Shown here: piece after piece, positions 18,034 to 27,312 of the stretch
Layout: every line of letters begins with the position of its first letter
Position numbering within the stretch: position 1 is the first letter of the stretch
Source: Granulicella mallensis MP5ACTX8
GTDB lineage: Bacteria > Acidobacteriota > Terriglobia > Terriglobales > Acidobacteriaceae
DNA length: 64,000 bases
Assembly (NCBI RefSeq): GCF_000178955.2
Contig: NC_016631.1
Location: 3,100,001-3,164,000, forward strand
Reading direction: 5' to 3'
Program-made: the position numbers and the translations under genes
The notes under the pieces: generated by a model
What the model was told of the DNA's origin: nothing
The model's input: the letters and a program-made list of their open reading frames with translations, nothing else
Databases searched by the model: none

Positions 18034-18159
18034 AGGTATCACAGCTTGTAATCGATGGAAAATAAAGAGGAAATAGACAATGCTATCGCGTATTTTCAAG
18101 TCCTTCACCAGCATGTCAACCCCTCATCCCGGGTTTATGCAAAGTGAAAAGGCAGCGGC

Positions 18160-20202
18160 CTACCGTCCAGCATAGTCCTCGCGGGAAGCAGCCTCCGCTC
18201 CATTCAACCGGAGGATATTGCCCTCTCCTGCATCGATCTTCATTTGCCTTTGGTCACGAATTAAATCGATACCGTTCTCATCATTTCCCTCCAATAGCGA
18301 TTCGCTAACGGTCACATGCTCGCAGTTGAAAAAGCTGAGTCCGCTCTTCCAGTTACGAGCCGCCTCACATCGTTCGACCTTGATCGTGTCCACGGAGATC
18401 GCCCTGAGTCCGGCCCCGGCAAGCGAGCCATCGAGCCGCGAGCCGCGTATAAGAACACGTTGGCAGTGAGTGAGCCGAAGAGGATTGTGATTGCCCGGTC
18501 CAGGTGCCACCCGGCCACCGCTGTCGCACAGGTCGCACTGCGCAATCGAGACTTCTGCAACTCCCTGAAGATCCACCGCGCTTAAGGTGCAGTTGCGGAC
18601 CGTAAGCCGCTCCAGGCGCATCCGCTGCATCTGCCCCTGCCGATCGGCAATCAAGTGCACACCTCCGCGAGAAGCCGCGCGATACGTGGCATGCACCCTG
18701 CGATCTTCATTCGGATCTGGCTGCGGAAGATGCTGTGTGCCGCCTTCTACGATGAACTCGCGCAAGACTACGTCGTGCAGATCCAGCTCCGCAGCGACGA
18801 GACACGCACCGGAGAGAGTCGGCTCAAGCGAGATAATCGTGCCTCGCCCAGCTCCACTCATCGTCACGCCACTGGGTATCCGTAGCGGCTGTGCCAACTC
18901 GTAGTATCCAGCCGCCAGAAAGAGACTCCCTCCCCCAGCCTGATGCAGCGCATCCAGCGCTGTCTGGATAGAATCGCCCGGAGCGATCCGCTTCGCATTT
19001 GCTGGTGCCTGCACAGCATTAAGAGACGCTCCAGGCAGAGCCGCTGCGGGAATTTGAGGCGCGGCAGCCTTCGCGGGAGCAGCACTGGGTTCGGCTCCGC
19101 GGTACTGAGTCAACGTCGTCTTTGCATGCTCTCTCGCCTTCAGTACGGCTTGTTCCGTGTAAGGCATATCCAGCCCCTTCACGTAGCGATAGTGTTGATA
19201 GGCGACCTCGTAGAAGTCGGAAAAACTACCGCGGCCTTTGGTCGCGATATCGCCAAAGTAAGGCACTGCTTCCCCCAGCATGTACTTCGAGGTGTACTCG
19301 AAACCCAGCGCCAGCCGGTTATCCGCAAGACCAAACAGATCGACGCCCTGGTGCCAGCAGACCAGCGCCGTCAAAGCGAAATAGCCCAGCCCCAGTTGCG
19401 TGTGCCCCATATCGCGGACGGACTCCTCGCACTGCCCAGTCGGAAAAACATACTTCGTGATGCCGGAGTTCTTCTGTCCAAACTTGTAGTGCGTAACTAC
19501 CTTCTCAAAGAGGGCATGGTCTTCCGTAAAGACCGCAATGGCTGCCAGAGTTTGCATGATCGCAGCATCCCAGTTGCCGTTTGCCTCCGGGAAAAAGTCC
19601 ACATCGAGTGGGAGATAGACCTCCGTCATCATGCGCTTGAAACGCTCCTCGCGCTCCGCTCCCCATTCCGGATAGGTCGCGCGCAGGATCTCGGCAGAGT
19701 TACACAGGGCCGCTCCAGTCCAGCCGGCAATCAGCTTTCCATCGTTACCGCCAAAGTTCCAGAGCGTCCGGCTCCACGCGTCCAGGATCTCGGCTGTCTT
19801 CTCCGCATGCGCCCGATCCCCTGTCACATACCACTGCAGCACATGGCTGTTCGCCGCATCCACACTGGCATGCAACTCATCGTCCCCATTCTTCTGCAGT
19901 CCGTTGGCTCCGCGAAAGATATGGGTAACGGGTGAAGGAACAAAGGATAGCGAGGACAGGGGCAAGGCCAGCATCTCCGTCCACTTCCCAAACCAGGGCT
20001 CCTTCCGTGCCAGCACCATCGACTTCATGAACTCGAGCTCGGCACGGGTTTGGAGAATGCCCGGATGCACGAAACGCCCTCTGGAAGAAGAGCCCTCACT
20101 CCGTGCAGACTGAGCCTCCGCAACAGCGGCAGTCGATCGTCCAAACTCCACTCCTGCGGCCAGGGCCGCGGCCGTATATCCAAGAAACTCTCTTCTGCGC
20201 AT
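18160..20202 (-). CDS. Alginate-lyase-like / right-handed beta-helix fusion, Tat-exported
   Basis: This 680-residue two-domain protein has a Tat-like signal (MRRREFLGYTAAALAAGVEF). Residues about 45-340 match the alginate lyase (PF05426-type) alpha-toroid family, with NGNWDAAIMQTLAAIAVFTE and CEESVRDMGHTQLGLGYFAL. After a Pro/Ala linker (about 365-400), residues 405-680 are a pectate-lyase/beta-helix domain starting SIQTALDALHQAGGGSLFLA and ending in runs of short repeats. The toroid domain probably cleaves uronic-acid polysaccharides by beta-elimination; the beta-helix may bind or further process the chain. The fusion is uncommon. The ATG at 20202 follows AAGGAGGAGATAG. It is divergent from the TonB receptor at 20759, suggesting joint control of polysaccharide capture and breakdown. 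Confidence 0.78.
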   Translation of the reverse strand: MRRREFLGYTAAALAAGVEFGRSTAAVAEAQSARSEGSSSRGRFVHPGILQTRAELEFMKSMVLARKEPWFGKWTEMLALPLSSLSFVPSPVTHIFRGANGLQKNGDDELHASVDAANSHVLQWYVTGDRAHAEKTAEILDAWSRTLWNFGGNDGKLIAGWTGAALCNSAEILRATYPEWGAEREERFKRMMTEVYLPLDVDFFPEANGNWDAAIMQTLAAIAVFTEDHALFEKVVTHYKFGQKNSGITKYVFPTGQCEESVRDMGHTQLGLGYFALTALVCWHQGVDLFGLADNRLALGFEYTSKYMLGEAVPYFGDIATKGRGSFSDFYEVAYQHYRYVKGLDMPYTEQAVLKAREHAKTTLTQYRGAEPSAAPAKAAAPQIPAAALPGASLNAVQAPANAKRIAPGDSIQTALDALHQAGGGSLFLAAGYYELAQPLRIPSGVTMSGAGRGTIISLEPTLSGACLVAAELDLHDVVLREFIVEGGTQHLPQPDPNEDRRVHATYRAASRGGVHLIADRQGQMQRMRLERLTVRNCTLSAVDLQGVAEVSIAQCDLCDSGGRVAPGPGNHNPLRLTHCQRVLIRGSRLDGSLAGAGLRAISVDTIKVERCEAARNWKSGLSFFNCEHVTVSESLLEGNDENGIDLIRDQRQMKIDAGEGNILRLNGAEAASREDYAGR

Positions 20203-20204
20203 CT

Positions 20205-20297
20205 CTATCTCCTCTTTCCTTCAGGCTTCGTCTTCCAAGGCAAGAGCGACCCCAATTCCTTGCTCCCTCGAAAACTTCGTAAACCGTTGAATGACAT
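20205..20297 (-). CDS. Possible 30-residue leader peptide before the alginate-lyase-like gene
   Basis: An ATG at 20297 follows an ideal ribosome-binding site (GGAGGAG, 6 nt spacing). It opens a frame of 30 codons rich in Lys and Arg, ending KPEGKRR. The final codons and the stop (AAG AGG AGA TAG) are themselves the Shine-Dalgarno of the downstream gene, whose ATG begins 2 nt after the stop. That geometry fits translational coupling. No homology can be claimed; it could be chance. Confidence 0.35.
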   Translation of the reverse strand: MSFNGLRSFRGSKELGSLLPWKTKPEGKRR

Positions 20298-20390
20298 AAG
20301 AATCTCCTCCTATATCTCTGCAAACTCACAACCATAAGCATCCCCCTGTCGCGGTTTTCGGGGAATGCCTCATGCGTCTCAGACTTTGCC

Positions 20391-20405
20391 TGATAACGTT
20401 ACTAG
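20391..20405. promoter_or_regulatory. LacI-type operator-like site between lyase and TonB receptor
   Basis: TGATAACGTTACTAG shares the AACGTTAC core with the site at 17838. It lies in the 460-bp divergent region (20298-20758) between the lyase fusion and the TonB receptor. Nothing else gene-like is seen in that region; it is AT-rich near 20400-20470. Confidence 0.4.
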
Positions 20406-20758
20406 AATTTTGTCTCTTTTGGCTTAATTTCATTTGCACTAATTTGTTTTTATCCAGGAAAATACCCCTCGAAACCCTTCGCCTCTATGGGACTGAGAGT
20501 CATTTCTCTTCCGTTTTCGTGCAGGAAAATGAAGGATAGTTGGCTATTTTTGCACTTTTACAATGCGAACCCAAGGCTTTGAAAGAGTCCATCCCCTTGG
20601 ATCTTGACAACGATCCACGACTCCTTGTACGCTCCCCTCCGAAATGCTAACGATACTTATTACGACTCGAAAAAGAACTCACACCTTCTCAACATAGGGC
20701 TGGAATTCTTCGCTCGAGCGCCCCCGCAACAGCTCCAAACTCCCTTTATGAGGCCACC

Positions 20759-23700
20759 ATGCAACGACATATCCCCTACAAGATTCAAGACAGCAAACGC
20801 TGGTTTTTCTTCGCGATCCTGCTCGCCCTCCTTATCTTCAGCACGAGCGCAACGCAGGCGCAGCGGATCACGGCCTCACTCAAAGGCACTGTCCATGACT
20901 CGACCGCGGCTCGCATTCCAAACGCGACGGTCACCCTCACCAACACGGGTACTCAGGCAAACTTCAAAGGGTTGACGGACAGCACCGGGAGCTTTGACAT
21001 CTCCAACCTGCCTCCCGGCCCCTACACGGTAACCATCGAGGCCACAGGATTCAAACGCCTCGTACGTTCCGGCCTCATCCTCGATGTCGATCAGACTGCA
21101 GGAGAGGACTTTACCCTTGAGCTGGGCACCGTCTCCGAGACAGTGCAGGTGACCTCCGCTGAGCCTCTTCTGGAGACCCAATCCTCCGACGTAGGCGCGG
21201 TCATCGAAAACAAGAGCATCGAAAATCTTCCGCTCAATCAGCGAAATCCGTTCAGCCTTGTACTGCTCGTGCCTGGTGTAACGGGAACCGTCAATGCCAG
21301 CTTTACCGGCCTTCAGTTCAACGTAAACGGAGGCAGGGCCGGCAACACAGACGTTTTGCTGGATGGTGTGCCAGCCGCTCCTCCGACAGACGACGTCACC
21401 GTCCTCAGCATCTTTCCCTCGGTCGACGCCACCCAGGAGTTCAAGGTCCAGACCAGTAACTTTTCAGCTCAATTCGGCAATGCCGCCGGTGGCATTATCA
21501 ACATCCTGTACAAGTCAGGAACCAATAGCCTGCATGGCAGCGTCTACGACTTTCTGCGCAACTCGTATCTCGACGCAAACAACTACTTCTCGGATCAATT
21601 AGGGTACCCACTCCCCGCTTTCAGGAGGAATCAGTTTGGGTTCAGCCTGGGCGGCCCGGTCTATCTGCCCAAGCTCTACCACGGGCGCGATAAGACCTTC
21701 TTCTTCGTGGACTATGAAGGCCTTCGCCAGACTCAAGCCGCGCAGCTTACGACCACCGTGCCCACGCTTGCTGAGCGCGGCGGCGACTTCTCAGCGGATG
21801 CGACATCGTCCGGTGCCGCAATCTCCATCTACGATCCTCGCTCGACGGTCGCAACCGTCACCTCCACAGGCACTGTTTACACCCGCACTCAATTTCCCAA
21901 CAACAAGATCGATCCATCGCTCTTCGATCCGGTTGCAGCCAATATTCTCAAGTACTATCCTCTGCCGAACACAGCGGGTCAATTCGGCCACAACAACTAT
22001 GTTGTCAACGCATCGACACCAACATCCATCAACCAATACGACATCAAGGTCGACCAGATCTTCAGCGATCGTCAGCGTTTGTCCTTCCGCTTCTCGAAAC
22101 GCAATCCCGTCAACGGCTTTGCTCATGAGTTCCCTGCCGCCATCCAGGTCGCTCAGAATGCATCAACTGGTTCCCAGCCTGCCATTGGAGCGGGGCTTGA
22201 CTATACCTTTGCCAAGAGCAGCTCCTATATCTTCGAACTCCGCGCCGGCGTCTCCCACGTCTACTACAACACCGCCACAGCCTCCGATGGCTTCGATCCC
22301 ACAACGCTGGGCTTTCCTCCTTATCTCGCGGCAGCAGCCATCGCGAGTTCGGCTACCTCGCTGACATTCCCAGGCATCGCCCCTGCCGGCTATCTCGCCA
22401 TTGGCGCGGGTAGCCAGCAAGGAAAAGGAACTGCGGGCTATCTTCAGGACTCCTTCCTGATCAACAACACCAAGGTCCTCTCACACCACACGCTGAACTT
22501 CGGCGGGGAGTTCCGCATCCTGGCAAATAACTCCAACCAGAACGGAGAAGCCACCGGTGCCTTCTCCTTCGGCACAAACTTCACTCAGGGCGGGAACGCC
22601 CTCACGGCCTCCAGCACCAGTGGAGACGGATTTGCCTCCTTCCTGCTTGGACTGGGCTCAGGATCGGAGATTCAGGCGTTCAAGATCAGCGATACCACCA
22701 GCCACTATGCCGCGGCCTATCTGCAGGATGACTGGAAGGCATCCGACAAATGGACCTTCAATGCAGGTCTCAGATATGAGCTATTTATTCCCAGAACCGA
22801 ACGTAAAAACAGAACCACATGGCTCGATCTGAACGTGCCCTCTCCACTCGCCTTAACGACCACCCTCACGGGCTTAAAGGGCGGTCTGGAATACGCCGGG
22901 GTCAACGGTAATCCGAGGACCACAACCGATGGCACCTATCTGGACTTCGCTCCTCGGGTTGGCTTCGCCTATCACCCCACCACTTCGCTTGTCGTGCGTG
23001 GGGCCTTCGGCATCTTCTTTGCCGACAGCCCCAATCAGGCTGCCGCTACAGTTCAGAACACAGGCTACCGCGCCACAACGCCCTACAACGGCACGCTCAA
23101 TGGAGCCACTCCCAACGCCTATCTCTCGAATCCCTTCCCAACAGGCTTTGTTCCGCCCACGGGAAACACGCTGGGACTTTTGACCTCAACCGGCAGTTCC
23201 ATCGTGTCGCAGCTCCGCCGCCAGCCCGCTCCTTACTCAGAAAACTATCAACTGGGAGTGGAATATCAGCTTCCCGGCAACTGGCTTATCGGGGTCACCT
23301 ATGTAGGCAATCACGGCGTACAGCTTCCCTACAGTCCCACCTATAACCAATTGCCTGACTCCGATCTTGCTCTCGGGGCACAGCTTCTGACCGCTATCCC
23401 TAATAACCCCCTGGCAGGCAAGGTTCAGGTCTCGGGACCTATCTCCGGCGCCACGATTCAGCAGCGTTACCTGCTCTCCGCTTATCCTCAGTTCACAGCC
23501 GTAAACGGATATCAGGTAGCAGGCGCCATCTCGCACTATGACTCGATACAGATCAAGGTCGAACGGCGATTCAGCAAAAGCGCTACCGTCCTGCTGTCCT
23601 ATACCGGCTCGAAATCCCTGGATGACTACTCCATCAGCAACTCGAACTTCGGCTCGAACGGCACCTATCAGGACGCAAGCATTCCTCTGATGCAGGATTC

Positions 23701-24274
23701 TTATGCACCCTCTACCTTCGACATCCCAAAGAACCTCGTAGTCAGTGCCGTCTACAGCCTCCCCTTCGGTCGTGGAGAACGTTTTGGCTCCAATTGGAAT
23801 CGTCTCGTCGATGCAATCTTTGGCGGATATCAGGTGAACGGTATCTATAGTGCCCATAACGGAACCCCAATCGCCCTGTCCGCCAGCAATGTGGCAAACA
23901 TCTTCAACCCTGGCGAACGCCCGAACTACAACGGTCAGGATCCGAAACTTCCAGGCAGAGTGGAAGATAAATTGAAGAAATATTTCAATACAAGCTCCTT
24001 CTCCCAACCAGCAACTTATACCTTCGGCAACACGGCCCGCACCCTGGGATATCTTCGCAATCCAGGCCTGACCAATCTCGATATCTCCGTCTTCAAACAG
24101 TTTTCAATGGTGGACGGAATCAAGACTGAAATCAGGGGTGAAGCCTTCAACGCCTTCAACACGCCGGCCTTCTCCGGCCCCGATGCAGGGGTCACGGACG
24201 GAACGTTCGGACAGATCACCTCTCAAGCCAACACTCCCCGCGAGATACAGGTCGCAGTCAAGATCCTGTTCTAG
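20759..24274 (+). CDS. TonB-dependent receptor, Oar-like, full length
   Basis: This 1171-residue outer-membrane receptor has a signal peptide (LLALLIFSTSATQAQ) and a carboxypeptidase-regulatory-like domain at about 38-125 (ASLKGTVHDSTAARIPNATV, then FDISNLPPGPYTVTIEATGF). A plug follows (ENLPLNQRNPFSLVLLVPGV, then GNTDVLLDGVPAAPP), and then a very large barrel with the conserved YLQDDWKASDKWTFNAGLRY and C-terminal LRNPGLTNLDISVFKQF strings. It ends PREIQVAVKILF, a typical Oar C-terminus. The ATG follows GAGGCCACC. Divergence from a polysaccharide-lyase fusion makes an oligosaccharide ligand likely but unproven. The receptor is complete and uninterrupted. Confidence 0.92.
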   Translation: MQRHIPYKIQDSKRWFFFAILLALLIFSTSATQAQRITASLKGTVHDSTAARIPNATVTLTNTGTQANFKGLTDSTGSFDISNLPPGPYTVTIEATGFKRLVRSGLILDVDQTAGEDFTLELGTVSETVQVTSAEPLLETQSSDVGAVIENKSIENLPLNQRNPFSLVLLVPGVTGTVNASFTGLQFNVNGGRAGNTDVLLDGVPAAPPTDDVTVLSIFPSVDATQEFKVQTSNFSAQFGNAAGGIINILYKSGTNSLHGSVYDFLRNSYLDANNYFSDQLGYPLPAFRRNQFGFSLGGPVYLPKLYHGRDKTFFFVDYEGLRQTQAAQLTTTVPTLAERGGDFSADATSSGAAISIYDPRSTVATVTSTGTVYTRTQFPNNKIDPSLFDPVAANILKYYPLPNTAGQFGHNNYVVNASTPTSINQYDIKVDQIFSDRQRLSFRFSKRNPVNGFAHEFPAAIQVAQNASTGSQPAIGAGLDYTFAKSSSYIFELRAGVSHVYYNTATASDGFDPTTLGFPPYLAAAAIASSATSLTFPGIAPAGYLAIGAGSQQGKGTAGYLQDSFLINNTKVLSHHTLNFGGEFRILANNSNQNGEATGAFSFGTNFTQGGNALTASSTSGDGFASFLLGLGSGSEIQAFKISDTTSHYAAAYLQDDWKASDKWTFNAGLRYELFIPRTERKNRTTWLDLNVPSPLALTTTLTGLKGGLEYAGVNGNPRTTTDGTYLDFAPRVGFAYHPTTSLVVRGAFGIFFADSPNQAAATVQNTGYRATTPYNGTLNGATPNAYLSNPFPTGFVPPTGNTLGLLTSTGSSIVSQLRRQPAPYSENYQLGVEYQLPGNWLIGVTYVGNHGVQLPYSPTYNQLPDSDLALGAQLLTAIPNNPLAGKVQVSGPISGATIQQRYLLSAYPQFTAVNGYQVAGAISHYDSIQIKVERRFSKSATVLLSYTGSKSLDDYSISNSNFGSNGTYQDASIPLMQDSYAPSTFDIPKNLVVSAVYSLPFGRGERFGSNWNRLVDAIFGGYQVNGIYSAHNGTPIALSASNVANIFNPGERPNYNGQDPKLPGRVEDKLKKYFNTSSFSQPATYTFGNTARTLGYLRNPGLTNLDISVFKQFSMVDGIKTEIRGEAFNAFNTPAFSGPDAGVTDGTFGQITSQANTPREIQVAVKILF

Positions 24275-24283
24275 GACCATGAC

Positions 24284-24321
24284 TTCCGTGCCGGCCTCTT
24301 CCACGAGCGGCCGGCACGGAA
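24284..24321 (+). terminator. Terminator after the TonB receptor
   Basis: TTCCGTGCCGGCC and GGCCGGCACGGAA form a 13-bp perfect GC-rich stem with a 12-nt loop, 10 bp after the receptor stop. The flank ATCAATTTC is moderately T-rich. The AT-rich stretch 24322-24623 that follows has no gene and should carry the promoter of the SGNH hydrolase. Confidence 0.65.
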
Positions 24322-24623
24322 ATCAATTTCAGCAAAACACAATTTTTTATAAGTGAAATTTAACTTTCTTTACGAATAACTAATTCAACTCAAAAACTCG
24401 AAATCCCCCAGATCTCCCCACTTTGCGCACCGAAACGCAACCAGGGACAACGATCCATTCTTCCCAGGGTCTACCATCTCGTACCCAGGGATACGCAGCC
24501 GCAGGAAGCCCTATCCAAATCTGAGGCCAGCTTTACAGTTGTTGGTAGCGCTGAATTGCCAAAATAGTATTGCTTCGTCATCCTTAACGAATCTGCTCTC
24601 TGCAGACTCACGAAGGGCACTCC

Positions 24624-25406
24624 ATGAAATTCGCTTACGTCTTGCTGTTCCTGTTTAGCACCTCCCTGCTGGGTCAGCAGGCCACTCCAGCCACGGCGGC
24701 CGCTCCTATCGTTGCGCAGGCACCCGCAACATCGCCTCCCCCTCAACAGATCGAGGGCATGCAGAGGAAGCTTGCAGACTGGCCGGCACTCGCGCACTAT
24801 CGCGACGAAAATATCAAGCTCGGAGACCCGGCCCCCGGAGAGAAGCGTGTGGTCTTTATGGGGGATTCCATCACAGAGTTCTGGGGTAAAACCTATGGCA
24901 AGTTTTTCCCCGGCAAGCCTTATGTGAATCGCGGCATCAGCGGACAGACGACGCCTCAAATGCTAGTGCGCTTTCAGCAGGATGTACTGCACCTGAAGCC
25001 CACCGTAGTCGTCCTTGCGGGCGGCATCAATGATATTGCAGGCAATACCGGACCGGAGTCCCTGGAAGATATCGAGGATAACTACCGCTCCATGGTTCAG
25101 TTGGCGAAGGCCGCTCACATCCGAGTCGTTATCACATCACCACTTCCCGCGTCATCGATCCCCTGGCGGCCAAGCTTGCATCCGGCAGAGACTGTCCGCC
25201 AGTTGAACTTATGGATCAAGGAATATGCGCAGACCGAGCATCTGGTATACGTCAACTACTATTCAGCGATGGTAGACGACCATGGCGGCATCCGTCCCGA
25301 TCTCGCCATCGACAAAGCCGTACACCCTAACGATGCCGGTTACGCCATCATGGAGCCTTTGGCCCAGCAAGCGATTGAACGCGCGCTTGCCGAGCCACAG
25401 CCGTAA
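24624..25406 (+). CDS. Secreted SGNH/GDSL-family hydrolase
   Basis: This 260-residue esterase/lipase-fold protein has a signal peptide ending near LLGQQ and an Ala/Pro-rich linker. The four SGNH blocks are visible: VVFMGDSITEFW (nucleophile Ser) near residue 76, NRGISGQTT (Gly), LAGGINDIAG (Asn) near 132, and DKAVHPNDAGY with the catalytic Asp/His near 235. Relatives remove acetyl or acyl groups from polysaccharides or act as acylhydrolases. The location next to a TonB receptor and a polysaccharide lyase fits carbohydrate de-esterification; the substrate is not shown. GAAGGG precedes the ATG. Confidence 0.87.
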   Translation: MKFAYVLLFLFSTSLLGQQATPATAAAPIVAQAPATSPPPQQIEGMQRKLADWPALAHYRDENIKLGDPAPGEKRVVFMGDSITEFWGKTYGKFFPGKPYVNRGISGQTTPQMLVRFQQDVLHLKPTVVVLAGGINDIAGNTGPESLEDIEDNYRSMVQLAKAAHIRVVITSPLPASSIPWRPSLHPAETVRQLNLWIKEYAQTEHLVYVNYYSAMVDDHGGIRPDLAIDKAVHPNDAGYAIMEPLAQQAIERALAEPQP

Positions 25407-25426
25407 CGCCAAACTCAAAGGTGGAA

Positions 25427-27082
25427 CTACAACCCGCTGGCTTTCCCGCCTTGAACGAAGTGGCGAGCATAAGCAACCTCCGGCCGCTGAGAGTGTGCGC
25501 CATCGTTTGTAACCTTCAAGAGCTGTTTGTAATAGCTCTCTGCCTCTTCGTGCTTCCCTGCTGCTTCCGCAGCACGGCCTGCGTGATAGAGCGCGTTCAA
25601 ACGATTGGGGCTCAGTTTTAGCGCTGTACGGTATTGCACCAGGGCCTCTGCCGGACGATTATCTACCAGAAGCATGTCGGCATACATCTCGCGTGCCGGG
25701 ATATCGACCTCAGCCTGGCCTACACGGTCCTGCCTGTCCGCAGCAGAAGCGATGAATTGAAGAGCCTCTGCGTCCTTCTTATGCGCGAAGCTTTGCCACG
25801 CCTTGATCGTGTCCTGGGCTACCTGTCTCTCATCGGAGATCGGACTGCCATCGCTGGCAAGTTTGCCATAAACAGCATCAGCTTCTGCTGCTGCCCTGTC
25901 CGCTGCCACAGCATCACGAAGATGTCCGGCAGCGATAGTCTGCTCCCAGGCCCGGTAATACTGCGCAGAAACCAGGGGGTGAGCAGGCTCCGGAATAGCG
26001 AGGACAGCCTTCCAGTCGTGCGTCTCAAGACCATAGATGCCAGGCAGCTCTACCTCAAAGTAGGTCATGAAAAGGGCCATGCCATCGTTCTCAATGCCGG
26101 GCAGCGAGCGTAGATGCGCGAGCATGGGTTCGGTGTAATCGAGTACCCGCTTGGCATCCGCATCATCAGCCTCCTGGAGATAGGCATAGAGCAAAAACTC
26201 GTAGGCATGCATCTGATGCCCAACGCCACCCAGGTGATTTTTCTCGGCATACTCCGAGGCGTGAACCGAAGCCTCATTCGAATCGATGTCCTGCTGCCAC
26301 ATGCCCAGACGCGCGAAGATGTGGCCTGGCATATGCAGGGCATGCGCGGAAGATGGTGCGATCGACGCATATTTTTCCGCGGCGGCAAGCGCTTCGGGGG
26401 CTAACTGCGGGCTGTCGCAGGTGTGAATGATGTAATGGGCCAGCCCAGGGTGATCAGGATGTGCCTCGAAAGCAGGCTCCAACACAGCCAGGGCTTTGCG
26501 GGCATCTCCCACTGGATCCTGTGTGCCGATGCTGGCTGCCAAGCCAAGACCATAGAAGGCCGTGGCTTCGATATCCTCAGGATAAGCTGTGTGCAACGCA
26601 CCCATTGCAGAGTCGTAGCCCTGCAGTGCTTTTTCATTTTGCGAAGGATCGGCGTGGAGATAGCCGCTCAGAGCCGCGATATAACGGCGTTCACGATCTG
26701 TCTTAGCATTGAGCGCAGTCGCTTTATCGATCTCCGCCACACCGGCCCTGCGGCGATCGTCAGGCATGCCATCCCAGAAGGGACGCCACTCGGTCATGGC
26801 CAATCCCCATTCGGCCATGGCGCAATTCGGATCGGCCACAGCCACCGCCTGAAACTGCTTCTCTGCTTCCTCATACCAAAAAGAATGCAGGAGAGCGACA
26901 CCACGCTCAAAAGGCAGCTGCACAGACGCAGCACAGGAGATCGGCATATGAACGGCGCCGAACTTCTCGACCGACATCGTATCCCCGCCCTCCGCTCCAT
27001 GGTGATGATGCTGTTGCGCCGAGAGAGATGCGGAAGAGACCAGCAGAACAGGAACAAAGCACATCGCGAAAAGCTTCTTCAT
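25427..27082 (-). CDS. Secreted tetratricopeptide-repeat protein
   Basis: This 551-residue protein has a signal peptide (LFAMCFVPVLLVSSASLSAQ) and a His-rich mature start (QQHHHHGAE) that could bind metal. Helical TPR-like repeats run throughout, for example EEAEKQFQAVAVADPNCAMA near the N-terminus and ALVQYRTALKLSPNRLNALY then AAEAAGKHEEAESYYKQLL at the C-terminus. No enzyme motif is evident. The ATG at 27082 gives the cleanest signal peptide but a poor ribosome-binding site. An in-frame TTG at 27136 preceded by AGAGG would add 18 residues. It is convergent with the SGNH gene, 20 bp apart. It may scaffold periplasmic or outer-membrane complexes; the function is unknown. Confidence 0.8.
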   Translation of the reverse strand: MKKLFAMCFVPVLLVSSASLSAQQHHHHGAEGGDTMSVEKFGAVHMPISCAASVQLPFERGVALLHSFWYEEAEKQFQAVAVADPNCAMAEWGLAMTEWRPFWDGMPDDRRRAGVAEIDKATALNAKTDRERRYIAALSGYLHADPSQNEKALQGYDSAMGALHTAYPEDIEATAFYGLGLAASIGTQDPVGDARKALAVLEPAFEAHPDHPGLAHYIIHTCDSPQLAPEALAAAEKYASIAPSSAHALHMPGHIFARLGMWQQDIDSNEASVHASEYAEKNHLGGVGHQMHAYEFLLYAYLQEADDADAKRVLDYTEPMLAHLRSLPGIENDGMALFMTYFEVELPGIYGLETHDWKAVLAIPEPAHPLVSAQYYRAWEQTIAAGHLRDAVAADRAAAEADAVYGKLASDGSPISDERQVAQDTIKAWQSFAHKKDAEALQFIASAADRQDRVGQAEVDIPAREMYADMLLVDNRPAEALVQYRTALKLSPNRLNALYHAGRAAEAAGKHEEAESYYKQLLKVTNDGAHSQRPEVAYARHFVQGGKASGL

Positions 27083-27209
27083 CCCGCCAAAATTTATGGC
27101 GGAAGAAAACAATGGGGACTGAGTATATATAGCCAAGAGATACCTCTGTGTTTCTTTAATAAAAAGTGGTTGCCTGTTCTGTAAAAAAATGTCTTCAAAA
27201 GACTGCTAA

Positions 27210-27247
27210 ATCCGAACCTGCAGGTTGTGCAATCTATAGGTTCGGAT
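27210..27247. terminator. Inverted repeat between the TPR and dehydrogenase genes
   Basis: ATCCGAACCT (27210-27219) and AGGTTCGGAT (27238-27247) form a 10-bp stem with an 18-nt loop, 65 bp past the stop of the dehydrogenase gene. It could be a terminator or an operator for the TPR gene. Confidence 0.35.
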
Positions 27248-27312
27248 CAAGCGTATAGATCATCCAGCAAGTCCTGTGAGCCATCAAATTTCCCCGGAAA
27301 TAACATGGTCAG

